From Austropuccinia psidii (lineage: Eukaryota > Basidiomycota > Pucciniomycetes > Pucciniales > Sphaerophragmiaceae), in NCBI GenBank assembly GCA_023105745.1, contig JALGQZ010000001.1, positions 45,656,082 to 45,720,081 of the forward strand: a stretch of 64,000 nt of DNA, in the 5' to 3' direction. The stretch's first letter is position 1; each line of letters opens with the position of its first letter. The notes under the pieces were generated by a model. That model did no database searches. It saw only the letters and a list, made by a program, of their open reading frames with translations, and was not told where the DNA came from. The position numbers were made by a program, and so were the translations under genes. This document shows positions 12,200-22,631 of this stretch, piece after piece.

Positions 12200-13098
12200 T
12201 TTTTTATCAAAAATACTTTTGAAAAATGATTCTCATCATTACCCAAAGTAAAAGACCTTTCTTATCCAAAAATTAACTTCAGAAACCAAAATTTGAAAAT
12301 TATGAAGGGATTATTAAACAATAAGATTTGTAGTTCTCATAGAAAAACTAACTTTTAATTTCTTTGGATAACACTTAAATGAAAAATACTATTTATCAAT
12401 CTTTCATAAAGAAATTAATTCATATGCATGAAGAACATTATATTTTGGATCAGAAAATTCCTAATTTATAACTTCTTTTATTTATACAATTCACCAAAAA
12501 TCAGAATAGTATTAAATTTATAGCATCTATTTAATTATTTCTTGCTTGAAGCTATTTGTGACATTCAAAATTATGTTATTCTCCTCCATTCCTTGAGCAT
12601 ATCACTTAATTCACTTTCAGTGATCTTAATAAGTACTCCTCTCTTCTATAGATTCAATTTGGTTCTCTTAAGAGGTTGGGAATTTCTTTTTTTTCAGTTT
12701 CCTGGAAAAAATATAAATACTAAATTCAGTATATTTTAAGAACACAAATGGGATTAACATTTATTATCTAATGAATAATTTCTTCATTTATGTCAGATAC
12801 TCTTGTAAATTATTCTCATTGAATATCCCTGAACATTCTGTAAATTAAATGAAGTGAAAGCCTACTTGTGGGAAGTCTAAAACTCTAGAATAAAGGTGAG
12901 TAAAATTTGGATTTTTGGCAATGTTTAATGTTGGATTCTTTTATTATTATAATCAAGTCCTTCTCTTGAGAGAAATTAAAACACTTTATTTTCACCTAAT
13001 AAGAATAAAAAAGGAATACTCAAGTGATATAAGGGTAAAAATAAAGTCACATATTAAGAACAAACAAAGTATGCTAAAGCTCTCTCCTGGTAATAATG
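12200..13098. other. AT-rich right part of the TIR element
   Basis: Only short frames, none with recognisable composition or homology. The right inverted repeat begins at about 13099. Confidence 0.5.
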
Positions 13099-13140
13099 TG
13101 TGACTGGCCAGCAGGTTACACCAAAAATGCCCTGGTGAGT

Positions 13141-13806
13141 CTTACTTTGGGATATTCTGCCATAAGTGTGATTATGAGGTGTCAAAGAGCCAAAGAAGGA
13201 TGTTTATACTTCAATAACTCATAGTTCATTCAATACTGGGGTCCCATACAGGTACTGTACAGCATTCTACATGTCATACACGTCAGAGGAGGGCTACATG
13301 GTCCCCAGATGTAAGATTTCACCCTATATTGGTGAAACTTGCCCAGATGTGGTTTCAAACCCACATCTAAGCTTAATAAAGAGCATACAGGCACTATTTA
13401 AACCACAAGCCAGTACTATGAAGTGAAAAACTCTTCACTTCCTCTATGTAGATGGTCTAGAGCACCATTCCACCCCATTTTACAATAAAGGGAGGCCTTT
13501 TCTCCACCAGAAACGATTTCCTCATCCTGCTCTTGAATTCCTACATATTACAACTGTCAAAAACAGCTATACCCTTGGAGAATAACCAGGATATACTATA
13601 AACTTTGGTATTGTAGACTTTATTATTGTAACCCAACAGGTAAAGCTGCACCCAGGACTTTCAACAGTGCTCACCACCACTCATGATCATTAATAAAGCC
13701 CTTTTATTTTATAAAAAAACTATTTTTAATATTATAATCCATGTCACATTCATAGTTTAGGTTTTAAATACTCTTATTATCACCTCTTCATAGACTCAGC
13801 CTGAGA
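13141..13806 (+). repeat. A2 3' LTR, right part
   Basis: It resumes the A-family LTR at CTTAC and aligns with A3 LTR 15870-16561, including the ACACGTCAG and CATAGACTC segments. It ends CCTGAGA where A3 ends TCTGACA. Together with the left part it is about 1.41 kb, close to the 1423-bp A3 LTR. Confidence 0.8.
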
Positions 13807-14290
13807 ACTGATTAGAGTAAATTTTACTTTTGAGCAAGAAATTTGGAAGATATAAAAGAATATCTTCTTTTCCCCAATTTTTTCTTCATGTTAGAATCTT
13901 GTCCTTCTATAATTAGTTTAAACACCGTTAAAACAATCAATTAAAGATTCCTAACATCCTTTTGAAATCATTTTAACATTTAAATCACATGCGAAATTAT
14001 TATAATCATTTTATGTACCTCTTATGATGAATTTTACCCTTGAACCACCCCAAAAATGAATCAAAGCATATTTAATCACTTTTAGCTTTGTCACTTTGTT
14101 TCCAAATTCACTTTGGACAATTTTGGGTGTGTTTTCTCCTTAATATTCCTTTTGGAGACCTTTTTCTTGTATTAATTTCCTGAAGTTCTTTGCTCAATTG
14201 ATTCCAATTGAAATTGCTCTTGAAGAAATTTCTTTTGTAGCCATTAATATCTTGTGCAGAGTATTTTGGGGATACATCTTCATTGTTGCT
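13807..14290 (+). repeat. Probable fragment of a B-like LTR
   Basis: Sequence 13815-13913 closely matches 50158-50258 (AGAGTAAATTTTACTTTT, a TATAAAAGAAT box, TTCATGTTAGAATCTT). At 50 kb this sequence is part of a B-like LTR. A2 therefore appears to have inserted into an older B-like LTR. The right limit is uncertain. Confidence 0.45.
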
Positions 14291-15138
14291 AAAAGAATAA
14301 ATGTTTATAGGGTTTTAGTAAACCCACATATGCAATCTGGTAAAAACAGATAATCAGTATTTTTCGAATGGAATTGAGCTATTTATGGAATTGGTAATGC
14401 CATCAATCACATTTTTGATGCCATTTATGGTAATTACATGAATAGAATTGTGAATGCAAGTTTCAAGGCCATTTATGCCATTGTTGAGGCAATGAATGGC
14501 CTACATATGTCATTTTTGATGCCATTTATGGCATAATTATGTCATTTGTGATGCCATTTATGGCACTTTTAATGGCATAAATGGAACGTTTAACTTCCAA
14601 TAATGCCATAAAATATATTTTTAATTAAATTAATTTCATAAATGGCATTTCGAATTTACTTACAAACATAAACAAAAAAACATAAAAAAAGAACTTTTGG
14701 GCCTAAAATTGTCCCAGCAAAAAACTCCCAAAATTTTGGGCTTCTTATTTTTATATTCTCAAAATTCTTCCATCCATTTTTTAAAAGAAATTATGGAAAT
14801 TAATAAGCGGGAAAGTTTTGAATTAATCTTTTAAGAAATAGGCCATTTTGCCAACTTAGGAAAAAAAACATTGAGGATCTTGACATCCCATGTTGGAAAG
14901 AATATGGAAAAGAAAATTATGAAAATGCTCAAAACCAAGCCTGAGGAATTTTTTTAAAAGAATAGGTCACTTACATGTTTTGGCCATAAACTGGTAAAAC
15001 CACATAAGGGTTCATGTGATTTTACTAGAATTTTGAGTTTGTTAACCAACACCCTCTTTGTAATACTATTTTTCATATTAAAAAAGCCAAAAAAACAAAT
15101 TTGGCTTGTTTTTTCTTAAAACCCTTAAATTTACTATT
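14291..15138. other. AT-rich flank with short CCATTTATGGC repeats
   Basis: No gene. At about 14390-14600 the motif (T/G)GCCATTTATGGCA recurs at least five times with variable spacing, each a near-palindrome. The last five bases (15134-15138, CTATT) are the left target duplication of A3. Confidence 0.6.
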
Positions 15139-16561
15139 TGTCAGCCTGTGACTCAAAACCAGAGCACAAGCATGACAGCCAAAATACCATAAACCAATGG
15201 TATAGCCAAGATACCACCAAAACATGGATCTGAGCCAAATTAGCTCAAAAGGTATCAAAAGAAAGAGGAAACTCACCTCTTTCTGAAAATATAAGTCCCA
15301 TCACCATAGGACAAGAAATAACAAAGTTATTCCTGAGAATAAACCTTAATTTTCACCTCTCATCTAAAATCTAGAAGGAGAGGCTTAACCCCATCAAATG
15401 GGTATTCAAAATGAAGCTCTAAGCCAGGGCTATCCAATGGTACCAGCCAAACTGAGCTAGCACCAATATTACTGGAGTTATGGTCAATTTAAGGCCAAAT
15501 AAGGGTGAACAAAACATTCACCTCTCATCTAACTTCTACAGTTTTAGTGTGGGATACCTGAAGTGGGGTATTTTTGGAAAGCGCACAATCAGGGCTATCT
15601 GATGATGCCATCCATTTCCCCATAACTCAACTAGAAAAAACGTTATGGGGCAAACAAGCTCAATACAGCTTCTTGCCCAAAACACGCAAATGTACAAACA
15701 TCTTGTGCATGGGATAACTTTTCCATATTTAATGATACCCATATCAAATGAGGTACCATTGTGTAGAGCACATACAGGGCTACACACTGAACCAATTTTG
15801 AGGTTGATATCTCAAGAATTGACAAAGTTATGGCTGTTTTAAGGTCAAAATCCCACCAGCTGTCATATACAGCCTTACCATGGGATAATATCCCATAATC
15901 ATGAATATGAGGTGTCAAATAGATGAAGAAGCATGTTTTTACTTGAATACATCATATGTCAGTCAATACTGGGGTCCCATACAGTTTCTGTACAGCATTC
16001 TACGCGTCATACACGTCAGAATCAGGCTGTGAGGTCCCCAGATGAAAATTTTCACCCTGTATTGGTGAAAACCGCCCAGATGTGGTTTCAAAACCACATC
16101 TGAGCCCAATACAGGGTATACAGGCTGTTTTCAAACCACAAGCCTGTCCTGGAGAGTGAAAAATCTTCACTTCCTCTACGTGGAAAGGTCTAGCAGCCTT
16201 TCCACCCCAATTTCAGGATAAAAGGAGGGCTTTTCACAGCCAAAATCATATCCTCATCCTGCTCTTGAATAACCTACGTAGTAAACTTTCAAAAACAGTT
16301 TTACTCTTGGTTAATAATCAGGTATAATTATAAATTTAATTATTGTAGTCTTTTATTATTGTAACCCAACAGATAAAGCTGCACCCAGGGGTTTCAGCAG
16401 CGCTCACCACCACTATATCTCTATAGTAAAGCCCTTAAAATCCCAATTTAATCATCCATTATCAACTTTATTATCTTTTAAAACCATTTTTTACCGTGTC
16501 ACAGTCATAGTTTTAGTTGTAAATAGCCTTATTACTTCTTCAACATAGACTCATTCTGACA
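15139..16561 (+). repeat. 5' LTR of A3 (1423 bp)
   Basis: Starts TGTCAGCCTGTGACTC and ends CATTCTGACA. The 3' partner is 33715-34336 plus 45317-46138. Visible differences include an 18-bp segment (CTCAAAGTTATTGCTGAG region) present only in the 3' LTR. Confidence 0.93.
16216..16225 (+). promoter_or_regulatory. TATA-like box in A3 LTR
   Basis: GGATAAAAGG, about 345 bp before the LTR end. From here to the donor at 16607 there is no ATG on the plus strand. Confidence 0.5.
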
Positions 16562-16578
16562 TTTTGGGGGCCTGGCCT
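16562..16578 (+). other. Primer binding site of A3
   Basis: TTTTGGGGGCCTGGCC follows the LTR directly and is shared with A1 and B1. A tRNA ending GGCCAGGCCCCCA would match; it was not identified. Confidence 0.7.
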
Positions 16579-16606
16579 TATTTTAAATCCTTTTTGGACC
16601 TTATAA

Positions 16607-17155
16607 GTAAGTTTTTTCTCTTTTTATGACTTATTAACAAGTGTTTTATCTTTTTTTAGGCGTGATTTCTCTATTAAGATATATATTTTATATATCTTTA
16701 TCCTATTCTTTATATATACTCATATTATAAGAGTATCATTCACGTGGTTAATACCCACTGAAAGTAACTATTTTTGGCATGTTTTGTATATAAAAACACA
16801 TAAGCCATCAATAGGTCCTGTATTCTTGACTGAAGAAGGACACCTCTGACTGAAAAACCATCAGTTGAGGCGTGGGTAAGTGTATTGTTAACTCAATAAC
16901 ACTTATATAAAACCACTTGTACAGAATACACTTGAAAACCACAAGTGTATCTGTGGGATACTGGCACACAAACAGTGTGACAGGGTACCAAAAGCTGTAA
17001 TTCTGATGTGGAATTGTTGATTCAATTACACTGTCATTATACAGGGCACATTGTAGTAACATACAAGCCCAGAGGCCACCCTTAGACGTGCAAAACCAGC
17101 ATTTTTGAGAAGTCTTAACTGATATAAGCCCTCTTTTTTCCTACCTTGATTTCAG
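16607..17155 (+). other. Proposed leader intron 1 of A3
   Basis: Consensus donor TTATAA|GTAAGT at 16607 and acceptor CCTTGATTTCAG|TGGAAG ending at 17155, preceded by a CTCTTTTTTCCTACC pyrimidine tract. The 549-bp intron starts 45 nt after the LTR, so the primer site stays in the spliced RNA. Joining ...ATAA to TGGAAG creates an ATG in frame with exon 1. Inferred from sequence. Confidence 0.6.
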
Positions 17156-18224
17156 TGGAAGAAAACTACATCCCACTTGAGACCCAGTCACAGGCCAACA
17201 CACCAGTGACACCCTCAGAGCCAGAGGGCAGCAAGGGCAAAGGAAAGAGGCACAGTGAAGGTCTCATCACAGCCAAGAAGTGGACTCCAATAGCCACTCA
17301 GAGGAGTAGAAAACCACAAAACTCTGCTTCAATACAAGGTAAACCAACCTTAACCACTTGTACAGGAAAGATTACAATTATTAACCCAGTTGTAACTTCC
17401 AAAGGCAAACTGCCCAAGTCAGCAGACAAGAAATTTGTACAAGGCACAGTCAAAGGTAAATACCCTAAGAACATAAAGTTTTTGAATGCTTGCAAACACT
17501 GATATGTCCCCTGCATACCTCAGAGATCTTGGCTTTCAAAGGAACCAGCCAGAGGACAGAGAAGGATTGTCCAGAACCAGAAGACCAGGAAGAGGACACC
17601 TTGGACACAGTGGTGGATGGCAAAACAATGAGGGAGATAATATCAACCTTGCCATTCACACTCCAATTCAACAGAAACCTCAAACCAGAGGACTGGAAGG
17701 ATATGGATCAAGTTCTTCAGATCCACCAACTCCTCAAAGATTTGTTTCAATGGAGCATGAACAACAAGAGGTTCAACCTAGCAACTCACTGGGCAGAGCT
17801 TGGAGCAAGTTGCCAGAAGATCTGTCTCAAAGAGATAGACTTCAAGGACCTTATGGTAATCACCAAAGGTTGGAATCCTACCAGGCAGTTCAGACTCCTG
17901 GAGGCAAGGGCACATAGTATAAGGGAGAATCAAGCCACTATCCAAGCTATAGAAGAACAGTTAACCCAGACAGGGCCTACTCAGATTCCTTCAGGCTCAC
18001 AAGGAGCAGGCCAAATCAGCTCTCCAGTGGCTTCACACCATTCAGAAACCAGCAGATCAGTGGCCAAGAGTCACCATTCTTCACAATTCCAGGAAGTTTC
18101 CAGGAGAAGACAAGCAAACAAGGGCAAGAGCAAAGCCTCCTTCAACCAGAGGAGAAAAGAGTCAGACCCCATGATCCAGAAGCTGTTATATTTGGTAAAA
18201 GAAGTACACAAGAAACAGAAGTAG
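17156..18224 (+). CDS. Accessory protein overprinted on gag (A3), two exons
   Basis: Exon 1 is 17156-17455 and exon 2 is 17524-18224; with the leader A this gives 1002 nt, 333 residues. No ATG exists in exon 1, so initiation depends on the splice-made A|TG (start M-E-E-N-Y). Exon 1 ends with the conserved KGKLPKS...KFVQG segment. Exon 2 carries conserved blocks QVLQIH, LFQWSM, QKICLK, GWNP and QAIE, then a Ser/Gln-rich linker and a basic tail (SFNQRRK...VHKKQK). It is homologous along its length to A1 and shares layout with B1. Exon 2 stays open for 701 nt while lying over gag in another frame. Function unknown; no catalytic motif seen. Confidence 0.65.
17456..17523 (+). other. Intron 2 of A3 accessory gene, containing the Gag start
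   Basis: A 68-bp intron, AAAG|GTAAAT...ATACCTCAG|AGATC. Two in-frame Gag start codons (17486 and 17504) lie inside it. If retained, the accessory frame ends at TGA 17500-17502, one base before ATG 17504, which suits termination-reinitiation. If removed, the Gag start is lost and translation continues in the accessory frame. Confidence 0.6.
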
Positions 18225-20025
18225 CTGTAAACCACTCTAGAATCAGTAGTCCTAGTAATAGAAACATTACCCCCACTCAGACTGAAAATAACATTGTCAC
18301 ATCTGAGAGTAACATCAACAGTGATACACTGTGGTTACAAATGTCCCAATATGCTGAACAATCTGCAAAGCAGTTTGCAGAAATTGAAGCTAGCCAAGAG
18401 AGGATGAGACAAACTCAAGCCTCCTTGGAACAAATAGTTCAAAATCTTCAAGAAGGATATGCTCAACTGAGCAAAGCCTCTGAAGAAACCAACAAAAGAC
18501 TGAATATAGTCTTTGAAGAACAACACCACAGCACAAGGGACAGGGAGTGTCTGGATCAAGACATTAACAAATTGTTTAATGCCTATCATAGCTTGAAGCC
18601 CAAACCACAAGGCCAAACTATGGAGAATCCATATCAACCAGATGACATCAAACCAGATGCCATGTTGAATAAGGCAAGATCTCCATCACAATACCAGGAT
18701 GGAGATGGAATGTCTTATTCAGAGAAGGAAGCCTTAAAACAACTTCCTGAGGCCTCAAACTGGCCCAAATTCTCTTGATCAGGAGAATATGATCATATGG
18801 AACTCATAGATTATATTGATGGACTCTTCATTGATGTACCAAGCATACCAGACTACTGGATTACTGCTAGATTGAATACTGCATTTAAAGGTCATGCAAG
18901 TATATGGTACACAGAAATGAAGGAAATCCATGGCAGAAGAAACTGGCCATGGTGGAAGAGTCAAATCATCCAAAATTACAGTAATGGAACTTGGATATGG
19001 CAAAAGCCATGTCATTTGAAAATGACAAATACTTTGTGGACAAAGATCCAGATGAGTGGTGTCTTAGACAGTCTAAAAGACTTAAAGCCATTGATCCTCA
19101 GATGAACATCCAAATGAGGAATCACAAACTTCTGACACAACTGCCAGGAGAGCTAGAACATGCAGTAAAATGCAGATGCAACCAAAATTGCACTCTAGAT
19201 GACATTGCCAACACCTTACAAGACATAAGGAAAAGGCCAAATATAGGGAAATTCACCCCATATAAGAGCAGTGGTTTCAAAGAGAAACAACCTTTCAGGG
19301 TAGAGCTTAAAGGCAAACCCAAAGATAGAGTGGCAGAAGCGGCAAAGAAGAGAAATTCTTGTCACACATGTGGTTCAACAGACCACTATGCGAACAACTG
19401 TCCAAAGGCAAAGAAGAAAGTCTATGCCATAGAGAAAGTCCGTGAGGAAGAACCTCCAACAGAGGATTCTGATTCAGACTCTATGGGTGATTCCATCAGA
19501 GAACCATCTGAGGATGATCAAGACCCAAGAGAGGAATTTGTAGTGGAATACCAAGAAGAAACCCCACTGGAAATCCAGGACATACAGTTGGAATCAGGCA
19601 TGCCACAGGACACTGCTAACAAGAACTTGTGCAAACACACACAAGATGCACAAACATTCCTGGTTACACCAACCAAAGGAATGGCATATATACATGGGAC
19701 AGCCACAAAAATGACTGTTTTTATTGACAATGCTCAGCACCTACTGATCATTGATAGTGGAGCACACTGCTCCATAGTGGCCAGAAACTATCTGGATACC
19801 CACTTCCCAAACTGGGAAAAACAGCTCTTGCCCACTAAGGCAAAGAACTTTAAAAGTGAATCAGGGAAGATGACTTCCATCGGAACAATTATCAAAGAGA
19901 TAATTATACCCCACAGGAAGGATAATATCAGACTCAACCCGGAGTTTGTAGTGCTTGATGATGCCCACATCCAAGGGTTTTTTCTGGGAACAGATTACCA
20001 GAGGATGTATGGCATAGACATTTAA
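17504..20025 (+). pseudogene. gag-protease of A3, broken
   Basis: The Gag frame starts MSPAYLRDLGF. Breaks: TAG 17915-17917, TGA 18776-18778 (inside WPKFS*SGEY, where B1 reads through), a one-base loss in an A run near 19006-19009, and TAA 20023-20025. Parts in order: overprinted N-terminal segment, a coiled-coil-like stretch (18341-18600), the capsid-like core with NWPWWKSQ, a CX2CX4HX4C zinc knuckle (CHTCGSTDHYANNC, about 19360-19405), an acidic linker, and an aspartic protease with the active-site motif IDSGAHCS (about 19750). Gag packages the genome and protease matures the particle. Confidence 0.88.
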
Positions 20026-22631
20026 AACAGTAAAAATAGGCACATCACCATTGGTACTAACAAGGAAAAGAAATTTTCACTTGACATATACCAGATATCT
20101 TCTCAAGATCCACTAGAAGAATTTCTGAAGGAATTCAGAGAGGGACAGTTTAGCACTACCCTCACCAGTAAACAAAAACTAAGTTTACTGAAGATGCTGA
20201 GAAAGAACAGACCAGCATTTGCCATTGGTGAAGAACCATTAGGCAAGATCAAAGGCCATGATATAGAACTATATCTGGATGTGGAAAGACCTTATCCACC
20301 CATGCTGAGGAGACCTCCTTATCCAGAAAGCCTGGAAACCAGGAAAGAAATTGAGAAACATATCAATGAACTGCTGGATATGGATGTTATCAGGAATATT
20401 GGACATAATGAAATAGTGGAAATCACCACCCCAGTCCTAATCACCTGGCATGATGGAAAGTGTAGATTGTGTGGAGATTTCAGAGCCCTGAATAACTACA
20501 CAAAAGCAGACAGGTACCCTATACCAAGGATACCCCATGCCTTAGATAAACTGGCTAAAGCCAAATACATAACCAAAATGGATTGTATGAAAGGCTTCCA
20601 CCAGAATGGAGTTAAACCAAACTCCATGAAGCTACTCAGGATAATATGCCATATGGGTATATATGAGTACACCAGGATGCCATTTGGCATTAAGAATGCA
20701 CCAGCCCACTTCCAAAGGATGATGGACACCATATTTCAAGAAGAAATAATGGAAGGCTGGATGGTAGTATATATTGATGATATCATTATATACTCAGAGA
20801 CATGGGAAGACCATGTACAATACATAGACAGAGTTCTAAGTAAATGTATACCCATTAACCTGAAAATTTCACTCAAAAAGTGTAATTTTGGCCAACAAGA
20901 GCTACTAGCTCTAGGACATAAAGTCTCAGGTCTTAGTCTGGCAATTGACCAGAACAAAGTAGCAGCAGTACTGCAAAAGCCAGTACCAAAGAACATCAAA
21001 GAGATGCAATCTTTCCTTGGGTTTGCTAGCTACTATAGAAACCATATCAAATATTTTGCACACATAACTAGTAGTTTATACAAGCTATGTTCAAAAGATG
21101 TAGTTTTTGAAATAACCAAGGAGAGGAGGGATGCATATGAGAGAATCAAATATGAACTCACCAATGCACCAGTACTCATCTTACCTTACTTTGAACTACC
21201 ATTCAAGCTATATATAGATGCAGCATGCAGCCAAGGCTTAGGAGCAGCCCTTCACCAAAGACAAATTGTGGATGGTGAACCAAGAGAGGGTGTAATATGT
21301 TACATCTCTAGGCAACTGAAAGATTCAGAAGCCAGGTATGGGGCCACCCAGACTGAATGTCTATGTCTAGTCTGGGCTCTAGAAAAGGTCCATTATTATT
21401 TGGAGGGTGCAGTATTTGAAGTCTACACAGACTACACAGCCTTGAAGTCTTTATCAAACATGAAGACTACTAATAGACATATGCTGAGATGGCAAATAGC
21501 TATCCAGGACTATAGAGGGAACATGACCATCATATACAAGGAGGGTAAAAGCCATACCAATGCAGATTGCCTCAGCAGATGGCCACTGGACAATGTCAAG
21601 AGCAATCCAGCTTATGACCCAGAAGTTGCAGCCAAAATCCCTATCCATTTCATGGAAATAGATAGGAGGAGGAACTTCAGATTTTCTGAATGGGCACCAG
21701 GGAATGGTACCCTTGACAGTGGAAACACTGATTCAGAAGGAACAGAAACTCCCATACTGGGAATAAGCTCCTCAGAACTGCACAATGAATTCTTCAGTAC
21801 AGTACAGAAGTCTTATGCCAAACACAAACAGTGTAGCATACTACTCCAACTCCTTCAACAAAAGTACAGGAGCCCAGAACTGGAAACCCATCTGGAAGAA
21901 CCCTGGTTGAGGGCCTATAAGGAAAATAAGTTTTTTCTTATAGATGGCCTGCTCTACCACAGAGAAAAGCACACAAGTGCACTCACAGTTGTAGAAAGAG
22001 ACCACATCTCATTAATCCTACAAGAATGCCATGACTGCCCCTACATGGGACACATGAGTGAAGACAGGACCAGAGAGAGGGTAGCAAGCACAGCTTGGTG
22101 GCCCAAGTGGGAACAAGAGTTGAGTGAATACATCAACACTTGTGAAAGATGCCAAAAGGCAAATAGGAAACATGGGAAGAAGTATGGGTTACTTCAACAC
22201 ATAGAAGAACCCAAGCACCCATGGGAAACCATCAACATGGACTGGGTTACAGGACTTGTCCCAGGAGGCAAAGAAAACTACAATGCCTGTTTGATCATAG
22301 TTGATAGGTTCAGAAAGAGCATGAGGTGTCTACCATGCCATAAAGAATACACAGCCATGGATACTGCTCTGTTGTTTTGGAATAACATCATATCCACCTG
22401 TGGAGTCCCTAAGATCATCATTAGTGATAGGGACCCCAGATTCACATCTGAATTCTGGACTAACTTATATGACATGCTTGGCACCAAACTTGCTTTTTCC
22501 ACAGCTTACCATCCACAAACAGATGGCCTAGCTGAAAGGATGATCTAAACAATGGAAGACATCCTCAGAAGATTTTGTGCCTATGGCATGGAATACAAGG
22601 ACCATGAGGGATACACCCATGATTGGGTTAC
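20026..22631 (+). pseudogene. pol of A3, first part (RT, RNase H, integrase), interrupted by C1
   Basis: In the same frame as gag-protease after the TAA at 20023. Reverse transcriptase has [16 protein letters not shown] and the catalytic YIDD (about 20770). RNase H follows ([19 protein letters not shown]). Integrase has an HHCC zinc finger (HDCPYMGH...CERCQ) and DDE residues in [14 protein letters not shown] and [12 protein letters not shown] at 22546-22548, apparently from CAA, stops the frame, and C1 then cuts it at 22632. It resumes at 32963. Confidence 0.92.

Larger units (their letters stand above)
8469..13137. mobile_element. 4.67-kb non-autonomous TIR element (CACTA-like) inside A2 LTR
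   Basis: Both ends are CACCAGGGCA inverted repeats; over the first 35 positions 27 are identical, and the first ten are perfect. The flanking AGT is duplicated at 8466-8468 and 13138-13140. Removing the element and one AGT restores the A-family LTR (ACAG-CCTTAC context in A3). A 3-bp duplication with termini starting CAC fits the CACTA/EnSpm group, though the classical start is CACTA or CACTG, so the superfamily is tentative. No transposase frame is visible. The interior holds AT-rich DNA, a hairpin minisatellite, a tRNA-like motif and a degenerate T-rich repeat. Confidence 0.7.
4997..13806 (+). mobile_element. Ty3/Gypsy element A2, 5'-truncated, 3' LTR split by a TIR element
   Basis: Homology with A3 begins within reverse transcriptase near 5000 and runs through RNase H, integrase, the divergent C-terminal domain, polypurine tract and 3' LTR. 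LTR, gag, protease and the first part of RT are missing. The 3' LTR is interrupted by the 8469-13137 insertion and resumes at 13141, ending at 13806. Many stops and indels make it dead. Confidence 0.85.

Noticed and set aside
21454..21648. Antisense frames over A3, B1 and C1 pol
   Set aside because: Shadows of the coding strand; none has its own motifs.
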